DNA of 64,000 bases from an uncultured Methanobrevibacter sp. (lineage in GTDB: Archaea > Methanobacteriota > Methanobacteria > Methanobacteriales > Methanobacteriaceae): contig NZ_OMWD01000022.1 in the NCBI RefSeq assembly GCF_900314695.1, positions 10,145-74,144 on the forward strand. Direction: 5' to 3'. Positions 27,654-36,013 of the stretch are shown here, piece by piece. Both the position numbers and the translations under genes were made by a program. The notes beneath the pieces were generated by a model. The model saw only the letters and a program-made list of their open reading frames with translations, ran no database searches and was not told the origin of the DNA. How positions within the stretch are numbered: position 1 is the first letter of the stretch; each line of letters opens with the position of its first letter.

Positions 27654-28121
27654 GGTATCTATTATCTCTTCTATTTTTTTGTAAAAGTCCAAATCGCTTT
27701 TTTCTATTTCTTTAAATGATGCGTCAATGCTGCAGCCGCAAAGGTCTGTACTGCCGATAATGAAATCATTTGAATCTTTTTTAATCAAAATGCCGAAAAT
27801 TCTTTCTTTTTCATTTGCATATTTTTCAAATTCATCTTCTGAAAGCTTAAAGTTGTAGTCATTGACTGAGTAGATGTCGCATTCATTAATGACTGGGATG
27901 AAAGTATACATTCCAGCTGCAAGAAATATGTTTTCATGCTTTAGAATTTTCAGGATTCTTTTTTCGTAGGTATCGTCTTTTTTGATGCCATAATCATCGA
28001 ATTCCAAAATGTTGTTTGTCCCCATATAGTAATTGTCATGGATGATGGTGGCTACCAAATCCTTGTCCACATAATTATCGCAGGAAGCCCTAATGTTTTT
28101 AATAGTTTCATTAATTCTCAT
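27639..28121 (-). CDS. Hypothetical protein, 160 residues
   Basis: I do not recognise this family. The protein is soluble, with mixed alpha/beta character, starts MRINETIKNIRASCDNYVDKD, and has a Cys pair near the end (TDLCGCSID). Translation could be extended upstream to 28190, but the ATG at 28121 has a GAGG ribosome site about nine bases before it and I prefer it. The stop end overlaps the 3' end of the MurT-like gene by 15 bases, tail to tail. Confidence 0.55.
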   Translation of the reverse strand: MRINETIKNIRASCDNYVDKDLVATIIHDNYYMGTNNILEFDDYGIKKDDTYEKRILKILKHENIFLAAGMYTFIPVINECDIYSVNDYNFKLSEDEFEKYANEKERIFGILIKKDSNDFIIGSTDLCGCSIDASFKEIEKSDLDFYKKIEEIIDTLVIY

Positions 28122-28237
28122 TACAAAAAGCCTCGTATTTTTCATATATTGAAAGCATATGTTCAAGTTTATAAATTTCATTGATTCCATCTATACTTTC
28201 ATGATTTAGTTTGATTTTTTTGATATATTAATTGAAG

Positions 28238-29152
28238 TTATTTTTGAAAGATTTGATTTTTAATGACGGAAAATATGGATTGATTTTCAAAAATGTAATC
28301 TCCAACATATAACTTGTCCGGGTTTTCGGGAATTGCTGATGGAGGATAGAAATCATTATTAAAATAGAAATAATTAACAAATTCGGAAGTGTTCAAACCG
28401 ACATTATGGCCGTTATCATTAGTCACATAAATATTTACACCATATTTTTTCCCATTATCAGTATCCTGCAACTTATAATCATAGGAATAAAGATTACGTC
28501 TATTTGTACCTGAATCCTCATAAGAACAGATTTTAACGATAGCATCAACAGGGTCGGTTGCATAATCAGTATAGTTTCCTCCCCTAAAGCCGTAATACTC
28601 ATTAGGAATAACTAAAAATTCACCAGTGTTTAACTTACCCACCAAAACAGTTTCATTATAAATCACACCGTATTTTCCATCAGGTGCCTTGATGAAAAAA
28701 TGACCATAACCGTATTTGTTAAAGATTTTTTGAATCTTGCTAAGGGAATCTGATGAAATATTTTTGGAAGCAAGCATTTCACAAGCAATATTCTCTATAT
28801 CTCTGGTTTCAGTGTCATTTGAAGAATCTCCACCATGGCTTGCAATCCATCCATCTTCAGTAATCATTGCATGAATGAAATGAGAATCGGGGGTGTCTAT
28901 CTCCTGTACAATAATTTCCTGATTATTCAATTTATCATTATGTATAAGCACACCGTCATCACTGAATTCAGCATCTTGTCTAAAAGCGAAAACGGTTTCA
29001 TCTTTTTCCTGAATAGCAAATGAACAGCATTGAAAATGTGATTCATTGAAATCTGAATCGAAATCAGTTTCACTTACATCACTTGCACATATTACAGCGC
29101 CAGACAGACAAACAATCAAGCACACGAACAGGAATATTTTCTTGAGATTCAT
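28238..29152 (-). CDS. Secreted protein, possibly Ntn-hydrolase-like
   Basis: 304 residues from the ATG at 29152; an earlier ATG at 29164 would place charged residues before the signal peptide. The signal peptide is MNLKKIFLFVCLIVCLSGAVICA. After cleavage a short acidic stretch leads to QCCSFAIQEKDETVFAFRQDAE. Further on come HAMITEDGWIASHGGDSS and GHFFIKAPDGKYGVIY followed by GEFLVIPNEYY. A Cys near the mature N-terminus followed by a Ser/Phe strand and a GHF..APDGK...GE..VIPN pattern recalls linear-amide C-N hydrolases of the Ntn fold, but this is by-eye resemblance and a low-confidence inference. It is extracellular or cell-surface with no membrane anchor at the C-terminus. Confidence 0.65.
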   Translation of the reverse strand: MNLKKIFLFVCLIVCLSGAVICASDVSETDFDSDFNESHFQCCSFAIQEKDETVFAFRQDAEFSDDGVLIHNDKLNNQEIIVQEIDTPDSHFIHAMITEDGWIASHGGDSSNDTETRDIENIACEMLASKNISSDSLSKIQKIFNKYGYGHFFIKAPDGKYGVIYNETVLVGKLNTGEFLVIPNEYYGFRGGNYTDYATDPVDAIVKICSYEDSGTNRRNLYSYDYKLQDTDNGKKYGVNIYVTNDNGHNVGLNTSEFVNYFYFNNDFYPPSAIPENPDKLYVGDYIFENQSIFSVIKNQIFQK

Positions 29153-29457
29153 ATTATGCCACAACTTATTTCACTAATATGTATTTTATTTAATTTGTAA
29201 TATAACTTTTCCTAAAATTAAAAATGCTTTCCAAAAATCAATGCTAAAATCAAGAAAATGAACATTCAAGACCAAACAGAGTGCTTCAAAAGGAATATAT
29301 TGCAGAGAACCAATTTTGAATGACAATCAAAAAAGGATTTAGAAAATCAACAAAGTTTTTGAATGAGTCTTTTTAAACTCATCATAAAATATTAAATTAT
29401 ATATTATACAAATATATTAATATCTAAAATTTTAAAAATTTTTGAGGATTGAAAAAG
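29153..29457. promoter_or_regulatory. Divergent intergenic region
   Basis: About 305 bases between divergent genes. A TATA candidate AATTATATATTATA lies at about 29395-29408, and a GAGGA ribosome site at about 29443-29447 serves the scaffold gene. A short inverted repeat ATGAGT ... ACTCAT (about 29363-29382) sits upstream of that TATA box; it could be an operator, but it is weak. I see no gene. Confidence 0.4.
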
Positions 29458-30150
29458 ATGATTTATTCGACTGAAATTGAGAATATGTGTCCTGTTCGCA
29501 AAGGTGCAAATCACGGACCAGCTCCAATTCCTGAAGAAGGTAAATGGGTAAAAGCAAAAGAAGTATCAGATATTTCAGGCTTTACTCATGGTATTGGCTG
29601 GTGCGCACCACAACAAGGATGCTGTAAATTAACTTTAAATGTTAAAGATGGTATAATTGAAGAAGCTCTTGTTGAAACTTTAGGATGTTCTGGAATGACA
29701 CATTCTGCAGCAATGGCTGGTGAAATATTGGTTGGAAAAACTATTTTGGAAGCATTAAATACTGATCTTGTTTGTGATGCGATAAATACTGCAATGCGTG
29801 AATTATTCTTACAAATTGTTTATGGAAGAACCCAATCTGCATTTTCAGAAGGAGGACTTCAAATTGGTGCTGGACTTGAAGATTTGGGAAAAGGTCACAG
29901 AAGCCAAGTAGGAACAATATTTTCCACAAAAGAAAAAGGACCAAGGTATTTGGAATTGACTGAAGGTTACATTACTGAAATTGGCCTTGATGAAGATGAT
30001 GAAATAATCGGTTATAAATATATTAACCTGGGTGTCATGCTAGACCAAATCAAAGATGGTGTTGACCCATTGGAAGCTATTGAAAAGGCAACCGGTCAAT
30101 ATGGAAGATTTGATGACGCAGCCAAAAAAATAGATCCAAGAAAGGAGTGA
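29458..30150 (+). CDS. Iron-sulfur cluster scaffold-like protein (NifU/IscU N-type), partner of GGGtGRT protein
   Basis: 230 residues. Motifs GWCAPQQGCCKLTLNVKD and ETLGCSGMTHSAAMAGEIL show conserved Cys residues (WCAP, GCC, GCSG) placed as in scaffold-type Fe-S assembly proteins, so it should bind or transfer Fe-S clusters. The ATG at 29458 has GAGG ten bases upstream; a TTG three codons earlier is too close to that site. It is followed after five bases by the GGGtGRT gene, with which this subfamily regularly occurs, so the two probably act together. The actual client or reaction is not known to me. Confidence 0.82.
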   Translation: MIYSTEIENMCPVRKGANHGPAPIPEEGKWVKAKEVSDISGFTHGIGWCAPQQGCCKLTLNVKDGIIEEALVETLGCSGMTHSAAMAGEILVGKTILEALNTDLVCDAINTAMRELFLQIVYGRTQSAFSEGGLQIGAGLEDLGKGHRSQVGTIFSTKEKGPRYLELTEGYITEIGLDEDDEIIGYKYINLGVMLDQIKDGVDPLEAIEKATGQYGRFDDAAKKIDPRKE

Positions 30151-30155
30151 TTACA

Positions 30156-31157
30156 ATGAGTTTATTTGAAAGTTATGAAAGAAGAATTGATCAAATCATT
30201 CCTGTTTTAGAAAAATATGATATTAAAGATATGGAAGAAGCAAAACAAATCTGTTTGGATAAGGGATTCGACCCTTATGAAATTGTCAAAGGCGTTCAGC
30301 CAATTTGTTTTGAAAATGCCTGCTGGGCATATACTCTTGGTGCTGCAATTGCTGTAAAACAAGGCTGTACCAAAGCATCAGATGCTGCTAAGGCCATAGG
30401 TGAAGGATTACAAGCATTCTGTATTCCTGGAAGTGTTGCAGATGATAGAAAAGTAGGTTTAGGTCATGGAAACTTGGCTTCAATGCTTTTAAGTGATGAA
30501 AGTGAATGTTTTGCATTTCTTGCAGGTCATGAAAGTTTTGCAGCGGCAGAAGGAGCTATTGGAATTGCAAACTCTGCAAATGAAGTACGTGAAAAACCAT
30601 TAAGAGTTATCTTAAACGGTCTTGGAAAGGATGCTGCATTAATCATTTCAAGAATCAATGGATTCACTTATGTTCAAACTGAATTTGATTACTTCACTGG
30701 AGAAGTTAAAGTAGTTCGAGAAAAAGCATACTCTGATGGTGAAAGGTCAAAAGTAAGATGTTATGGTGCTGATGATGTAAGGGAAGGCGTTGCTATTATG
30801 CATCTGGAAGGTGTTGATGTGTCAATCACTGGTAACTCAACAAACCCAACCCGTTTCCAGCATCCTGTAGCAGGAACATACAAAAAGGAATGCATTGAAC
30901 AAGGTAAAAAATACTTCTCTGTTGCATCCGGTGGTGGAACAGGCAGAACATTGCATCCGGATAACATGGCTGCAGGTCCTGCTTCTTATGGTATGACTGA
31001 CACCATGGGAAGAATGCATTCTGATGCTCAATTTGCGGGCTCATCATCTGTACCAGCTCACGTGGAAATGATGGGATTGATTGGTATGGGTAATAACCCA
31101 ATGGTTGGTGCTAGTGTTGCTGTAGCTGTAGCTGTTGAAAAAGCAATGAAAAAATAA
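30156..31157 (+). CDS. GGGtGRT family protein
   Basis: 333 residues from the ATG with GGAG eight bases before it (30144-30147), inside the end of the previous gene. It carries the eponymous ASGGGTGRTLHPDN motif (near residue 265) and several conserved Gly/His/Cys patches (KGVQPICFENACWAYTLG, VGLGHGNLASMLL, AGHESFAAAEGA). The family is named from this motif; no biochemical function is established as far as I know. Co-occurrence with the preceding Fe-S scaffold gene suggests a metal or Fe-S related role. Confidence 0.85.
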   Translation: MSLFESYERRIDQIIPVLEKYDIKDMEEAKQICLDKGFDPYEIVKGVQPICFENACWAYTLGAAIAVKQGCTKASDAAKAIGEGLQAFCIPGSVADDRKVGLGHGNLASMLLSDESECFAFLAGHESFAAAEGAIGIANSANEVREKPLRVILNGLGKDAALIISRINGFTYVQTEFDYFTGEVKVVREKAYSDGERSKVRCYGADDVREGVAIMHLEGVDVSITGNSTNPTRFQHPVAGTYKKECIEQGKKYFSVASGGGTGRTLHPDNMAAGPASYGMTDTMGRMHSDAQFAGSSSVPAHVEMMGLIGMGNNPMVGASVAVAVAVEKAMKK

Positions 31158-31185
31158 GAGTTTATCTCTTATTTATCTTTTTTTT
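31153..31185 (+). terminator. Terminator overlapping the GGGtGRT stop
   Basis: AATAAGAG (31153-31160) pairs with CTCTTATT (31166-31173), then TATCTTTTTTTTT. It overlaps the TAA and abuts the ATG of the acetyltransferase gene at 31186, leaving that gene no room for a normal leader. Confidence 0.65.
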
Positions 31186-31695
31186 ATGATTTTTAAAACT
31201 GAAAATCTAATTTTAAGGCCTTGGGAAGAAGGCGATGCTGAAAATTTATATCACTTTGCAAAAAATCCTAAAATCGGTCCGATAGCAGGTTGGCCACCAC
31301 ATGAAAGTATTGAACATAGTTTGACCATTATCAATACAGTTTTCAATAAAAAGGAAACTTATGCCATAACATTCAATGAAATTCCAATCGGTTGTGTTGG
31401 TCTTTTGATTCATCCTGATGGAAATCATTATTGGGGTGATGGATCAGCTGAACTTGGATACTGGATAGCAGAACCGTATTGGGGTAAAGGTTTAGTTGTT
31501 GAAGCTTCAAAAGTTATTATAAGACATGCTTTTGATGATTTGGATATCAAACAGATTTATGCAACATATAGAATTGAAAATACGCAGTCAAAAAGAGTCT
31601 TAGAAAAGCTTGGTTTCAGATATTATACTGAACTGGACAACGTTAATTATTTGGGTGAAACATTTAGGGAAGTTGCAATGGTTATGGAAAAATAG
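31186..31695 (+). CDS. GNAT acetyltransferase, RimJ/RimL type
   Basis: 169 residues: TENLILRPWEEGDAENLYHFAKNP at the N-terminus, AELGYWIAEPYWGKGLVVEA (motif A, acetyl-CoA pyrophosphate loop) and AFDDLDIKQIYATYRIENTQSKRVLEKLGF (motif B) make this a GNAT enzyme that probably acetylates a protein N-terminus or a small amine. The substrate is unknown. The start directly follows the T tract of the previous terminator without a ribosome site, so the mRNA may be leaderless or come from low read-through. Confidence 0.9.
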   Translation: MIFKTENLILRPWEEGDAENLYHFAKNPKIGPIAGWPPHESIEHSLTIINTVFNKKETYAITFNEIPIGCVGLLIHPDGNHYWGDGSAELGYWIAEPYWGKGLVVEASKVIIRHAFDDLDIKQIYATYRIENTQSKRVLEKLGFRYYTELDNVNYLGETFREVAMVMEK

Positions 31696-31696
31696 T

Positions 31697-31705
31697 TTTA
31701 TATAT
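31697..31705 (+). promoter_or_regulatory. TATA box, leaderless zinc-ribbon gene
   Basis: TTTATATAT ends 23 bases before the ATG at 31729, and there is no ribosome site between. This is the spacing expected for a leaderless archaeal mRNA. Confidence 0.45.
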
Positions 31706-31728
31706 TTTAAGATATTAACTTTATACTA

Positions 31729-32097
31729 ATGACTAGAATTTGTAAAAAATGTGAATTTGAAAATCAGGATGATTATGATTTCTGTGCTAAATGTGGCACT
31801 CCATTGGTTGAAGGACTTAAACCTAAACAAGTTTATGTTTACACAGGTCAGCAACCTCAAATCAATAAGAAAGCCGTTATAGTTTCTTATATTGTTACTA
31901 TTTTTTTATCATGGAGTGGTGTGGTTTTTGGAATTTTAACTAAAAATACTTCATTGAGTGCATTTGCATTTTTTGGTTTTTTCATGCCGTTCTATTTGCT
32001 TCAGGCACCTGTCAAAGAGCTTAAAAAGCATGGAATAATACAATTTATTATTTCTGCTGTAGGTGTTGGTTTATCTTTTTATATTATGTTGCATTAA
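31729..32097 (+). CDS. Zinc-ribbon membrane protein
   Basis: 122 residues. The N-terminus carries a CKKCEFENQDDYDFCAKCG zinc ribbon (two CxxC pairs), followed by a linker and three hydrophobic segments (AVIVSYIVTIFLSWSGVVFG, AFFGFFMPFYLL, FIISAVGVGLSFYIML). Such cytoplasmic-ribbon/membrane proteins are common in Methanobrevibacter and have no assigned role. It appears to be transcribed alone. Confidence 0.75.
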   Translation: MTRICKKCEFENQDDYDFCAKCGTPLVEGLKPKQVYVYTGQQPQINKKAVIVSYIVTIFLSWSGVVFGILTKNTSLSAFAFFGFFMPFYLLQAPVKELKKHGIIQFIISAVGVGLSFYIMLH

Positions 32098-32117
32098 TAA
32101 AATTAAAAAAAGGGAAA

Positions 32118-32630
32118 TTATACGAAAATAAATCTAATATTCCCCATTAAAATTTGTATTGGAACTTGGAATACGTTCATTCCGTTCTTGCTCATTGCAG
32201 TATCCATTGCATCTCCCCTATCCATTGTTCCAGGAACATTTTCGTTTCCAGCATAACCGTTGTATGCATCATTTGCACGAATATCATCTACAATTGTAGT
32301 GCCGAATATTGCCTCTGCAGCATCATTGTTTACGCTGGCAATTATATGGGGTGTATAATTGTAGCTGTAAGTCATTATATCACGTGCAGCACCATAAGGG
32401 TCTTTTGGATTGTCTATATGGACATTATGCAATGTTTGACCTTGAGCATTGACTGAACTTCCAGGATAAACCCAGTCATATCCTATAATGGAAAATTTGG
32501 CAGCCATATCAATACTGGCATCTTCTCCTGTATCTTCAGCAACTATCAGAATAGGGCTGACAATTGTTGTTGCCAATGCCGCCAATATTACTGCAACAAT
32601 TACCAATATAATTAAAGGTATTATTTTCAT
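32118..32630 (-). CDS. Hypothetical secreted or membrane-anchored protein
   Basis: 170 residues with an N-terminal hydrophobic helix (MKIIPLIILVIVAVILAALATTIVSPILIV), which could be a signal anchor, followed by a polar domain of unknown type (FSIIGYDWVYPGSSVNAQG, DIMTYSYNYTPHIIASVN, NENVPGTMDRGDAMDTAM). I do not recognise it. There is no ribosome site before the ATG; an A/T stretch around 25 bases upstream would allow a leaderless mRNA. It converges on the zinc-ribbon gene. Confidence 0.6.
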   Translation of the reverse strand: MKIIPLIILVIVAVILAALATTIVSPILIVAEDTGEDASIDMAAKFSIIGYDWVYPGSSVNAQGQTLHNVHIDNPKDPYGAARDIMTYSYNYTPHIIASVNNDAAEAIFGTTIVDDIRANDAYNGYAGNENVPGTMDRGDAMDTAMSKNGMNVFQVPIQILMGNIRFIFV

Positions 32631-32722
32631 GTTTTAATTTTATAATTCTTTTAAATATTAATACTTAACTTTTTTAATTATCAAAAACATATTAATTTAT
32701 ATATAAAAATTTTGGTGATATT

Positions 32723-33637
32723 GTGATTATTGGTGGTTCAGCTTCTCAAGATTTGGCAGCTCATGTTGCTCGTGAACTTGGCGAGGAAGTAAGTTATGTT
32801 GAAACTAAAAAGTTTCCGGATGGAGAAAGATATTTGCGAATTAATGGCGAAATTGAAGACGAAGTGACTGTTATCCAGTCAACAGGATATCCTCAAGATG
32901 AAAATTTAATGGAATTGCTCTTTATAATTTCTACTCTTAAGGATTTGGGAGCTAAAAAAGTAAGGGCTGTCGTTCCATATATGGGATATGCAAGGCAGGA
33001 AAAACGTTTTAATCCTGGTGAATCAATTTCAGCAAAGACAATTTGTAATTTAATTCAGGCAGCTGGTGCAGATGAATTCATCACATTCAATATTCATGAG
33101 GCATGTGTTTTGAATTTCTTTGATATTCCTGCAAAAAACGTCTCAGCAATGCCTGCTATAGCAGAATACTTAAATAAAAAATATTTTAAGAAATCTGATG
33201 AAAAACCGTTAATTATTGCTCCTGATAAAGGAGCATATGGATTTGCACAGGAAATTTCTGAAATAATCGGATGTGACTGTACTTATTTAACTAAAGTACG
33301 TTTAGGTCCCGATAAGGTAGAAACCAGAATTGTGGATGTCAGATGTGACAGTGAAAGTGACAATACTGTTAATATTGATTCCGTAAAAGGAATGCATGCG
33401 ATTATTGTGGATGATATAATTGCTACTGGAGGAACTATTGTAAATGCAATAAATATCCTAAAACAGTATGGGGCATCTTCAGTAGACGTATGCTGTGTAC
33501 ACCCGATCTTAACAAATAATGGTGCTACAAGAATCTATGAGGCCGGAGCTAATAAGATAATTGGTACAAACAGTTTATCTTCAGATACATCACGTGTTTC
33601 CATTGCAAAAAGTATTGCTGATGCATTGAGGGAATAA
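32723..33637 (+). CDS. prs: Ribose-phosphate pyrophosphokinase
   Basis: Makes PRPP from ribose 5-phosphate and ATP for purine, pyrimidine, histidine and cofactor synthesis. The 304 residues include the N-terminal GGSASQDLAAHVARELG, RYLRINGE and the PRPP-binding loop VDDIIATGGTIVNA (near residue 230). The start is a GTG preceded by a GGTGAT ribosome site at 32714-32719. A small conserved gene and uvrB follow with one- and five-base gaps, so prs leads an operon. Confidence 0.95.
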   Translation: MIIGGSASQDLAAHVARELGEEVSYVETKKFPDGERYLRINGEIEDEVTVIQSTGYPQDENLMELLFIISTLKDLGAKKVRAVVPYMGYARQEKRFNPGESISAKTICNLIQAAGADEFITFNIHEACVLNFFDIPAKNVSAMPAIAEYLNKKYFKKSDEKPLIIAPDKGAYGFAQEISEIIGCDCTYLTKVRLGPDKVETRIVDVRCDSESDNTVNIDSVKGMHAIIVDDIIATGGTIVNAINILKQYGASSVDVCCVHPILTNNGATRIYEAGANKIIGTNSLSSDTSRVSIAKSIADALRE

Positions 33638-33638
33638 T

Positions 33639-33935
33639 ATGCCAATTGATAAAGCTAAAATTAAAGAAGAGCTTGTAGATAAATCAAATAATATTTTAGC
33701 CAAATATGCTGAAAAGGATATTGTTGAAAGCGTATCAGTAATGAATATGGCTGCTAAAACAGTGTTTTTAGGTTCACTGAGAGTTTACAATGATGATGTT
33801 GTATCCAATATAAAAAAAGATTTGAAAAAGGAATTGACAGGTTATGGTGATTTGACAATAAGGGATGAAAAGGTAATCCCTTGCTGTGCTCCAAGATATG
33901 TCCATATTAGTTTTAATATTTCTATTGAAAATTAG
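33639..33935 (+). CDS. Small conserved hypothetical protein between prs and uvrB
   Basis: 98 residues, charged and soluble: an N-terminal helix (DKAKIKEELVDKSNNILAKY), then beta-rich sequence ending IPCCAPRYVHISFNIS with an adjacent Cys pair. I do not recognise the family. The start is one base after the prs stop, with GAGGG just upstream, so it is translationally coupled to prs. Function cannot be inferred beyond the operon. Confidence 0.65.
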   Translation: MPIDKAKIKEELVDKSNNILAKYAEKDIVESVSVMNMAAKTVFLGSLRVYNDDVVSNIKKDLKKELTGYGDLTIRDEKVIPCCAPRYVHISFNISIEN

Positions 33936-33940
33936 ATATT

Positions 33941-35905
33941 ATGAAGGAATTCAAATTAAATTCTCCCTATAAGCCATTGGGTGATCAACCAAAAGCAATT
34001 AATTCTTTAGCTGATGGAATAAATGAGGGAATAAAAGAACAGACTCTTTTGGGAGTGACAGGTTCAGGTAAGACATTTACAATGGCGAATGTTATTGAAA
34101 AGGTTCAAAAACCAACCCTTGTTATTTCACATAACAAAACTTTAGCAGCACAACTATATGAAGAATTTAAGGAATTCTTTCCGGATAATGCAGTAGAGTA
34201 CTTTGTTAGTTATTATGATTATTACCAGCCGGAAGCATATGTTCCAAGAACAGATACATTCATTGATAAGGAAGCTTCAATAAATGAAGATATTGATATA
34301 ATGAGGCACTCTGCAACTCAATCCCTTCTTTCAAGGGATGATGTGATTGTAGTAAGTAGTGTAAGTTGCATTTACGGTATCGGTTCTCCTGAAGATTATG
34401 GTGAATTTGCTTTTGGAATAGCTGTCGGTGATGTTTATGACAGGTCTGAAATAATAGCTAAACTTATTTTTATGCAGTATGAGCGAAATGACATTGAATT
34501 TGACAGAGGTCAATTCAGAGTTAGGGGAGATGTTATAGAAATTAATCCAGTTCATGGAACTCCACCTATAAGAATTGAGCTGTTTGGTGATGAAATCGAT
34601 GCCATTAGCTTAATTGATAATGTTACAGGTAAAAAGAAGGAAAGCCTTAAAAGATACATGATTTTCCCTGCAAAGCACTTTGTAGTAGGGCAGGACAAAA
34701 TGGATGTTGCACTTTCAAAAATCAGACAAGAATTAGATGACAGGCTTTTGGAATTAAACTCAATGGGAAAATTGCTTGAAGCTCAAAGATTGGAGCAGAG
34801 AACTCGTTTTGACATTGAAATGCTTCAGGAGATGGGGTACTGTCCGGGTGTAGAAAACTATTCCATGCACTTGTCCGGACGTAAATGGGGTGAAAAACCG
34901 TATTCTCTTTTAAAATATTTCCCTGATGATTTTTTAACAATCATTGATGAATCCCATGTTACTGTTCCTCAAATCAGGGGGATGTATAATGGTGACAGGG
35001 CACGTAAGGAAACTCTGGTCGAGCATGGTTTCAGATTACCTTCCGCTAAGGAAAACCGTCCATTGAGATTTGACGAGTTTGAATCATCAGTCAATCAGGT
35101 CATTTACGTATCGGCAACTCCTGGACAATACGAACTTGCAAAATCAAGAAATGTCGTAGAACAGATTATCAGACCGACAGGATTGGTTGATCCTGAAGTC
35201 TTGATAAGGCCGGTTACAGGCCAGGTAGAGGATTTGCTTAAGGAAGTTAAATTAACCGCCGAAAAGGATGAAAGGGTATTGGTTACCACATTAACAAAAA
35301 GAATGGCGGAAGATTTGACAGACTATTATGCAAGAATCGGTGTCAAGGTAAGATATATGCACTCTGAAATCGATACCTTGGAAAGGATTGACATTGTTGA
35401 TGATTTGAGACGGGGTAAATTTGACGTACTGGTTGGCGTAAACCTTTTAAGAGAAGGTTTGGATCTTCCTGAAGTGTCATTGGTAGCTATTTTGGATGCA
35501 GATAAGGAAGGATTTTTGAGAAATGAGACTTCCTTGATACAGACCATTGGGCGTGCAGCAAGAAATGTAAATGGTCGTGTAATAATGTATGTGGATGATA
35601 TGACCGATTCGGTTAAAAATGCATATGACATTACCCTTAAAAGACGCAAACTGCAGATGAAATATAATGAAGTTCATGGAATCACTCCAAAGTCCACTCA
35701 AAGAACTTTAAAAGAAAAACTTGCAGAAGAAGATGAAAAATACAAAGGCATTGGAGCAGATGTTAGTACAATGCCGAAAGACGAGCTTCGTTTGTTAATC
35801 AAGGATTTGGAAAAAGACATGAAGGATGCAGCTGCAAGACTGGACTTTGAAAGGGCTGCAGATTTAAGAAACAAACTTTATGCCTTAAAAGGGTTTGACA
35901 AATAA
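33941..35905 (+). CDS. uvrB: Excinuclease ABC subunit B
   Basis: Damage-verifying helicase-like subunit of nucleotide excision repair. The 654 residues contain Walker A GVTGSGKT (about 39-46), the beta-hairpin region YFVSYYDYYQPEAYVP that clamps DNA, the DESH box in TIIDESHVT, helicase motif GRAARNVNGRV, and a C-terminal UVR motif (LRLLIKDLEKDMKDAAARLDFERA) that contacts UvrC. It begins five bases after the preceding stop. UvrABC genes in mesophilic archaea are regarded as acquired from bacteria. No uvrC is in the window. Confidence 0.97.
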   Translation: MKEFKLNSPYKPLGDQPKAINSLADGINEGIKEQTLLGVTGSGKTFTMANVIEKVQKPTLVISHNKTLAAQLYEEFKEFFPDNAVEYFVSYYDYYQPEAYVPRTDTFIDKEASINEDIDIMRHSATQSLLSRDDVIVVSSVSCIYGIGSPEDYGEFAFGIAVGDVYDRSEIIAKLIFMQYERNDIEFDRGQFRVRGDVIEINPVHGTPPIRIELFGDEIDAISLIDNVTGKKKESLKRYMIFPAKHFVVGQDKMDVALSKIRQELDDRLLELNSMGKLLEAQRLEQRTRFDIEMLQEMGYCPGVENYSMHLSGRKWGEKPYSLLKYFPDDFLTIIDESHVTVPQIRGMYNGDRARKETLVEHGFRLPSAKENRPLRFDEFESSVNQVIYVSATPGQYELAKSRNVVEQIIRPTGLVDPEVLIRPVTGQVEDLLKEVKLTAEKDERVLVTTLTKRMAEDLTDYYARIGVKVRYMHSEIDTLERIDIVDDLRRGKFDVLVGVNLLREGLDLPEVSLVAILDADKEGFLRNETSLIQTIGRAARNVNGRVIMYVDDMTDSVKNAYDITLKRRKLQMKYNEVHGITPKSTQRTLKEKLAEEDEKYKGIGADVSTMPKDELRLLIKDLEKDMKDAAARLDFERAADLRNKLYALKGFDK

Positions 35906-36013
35906 TCTCATTTTTTTTGGGTGATGAAATATTACTTTTCATATGCTCTTTAAAATACTTTATAAATGAGATTGTTCTAATATTATATAACTAATTTTTT
36001 TTAGGAGTGTATT

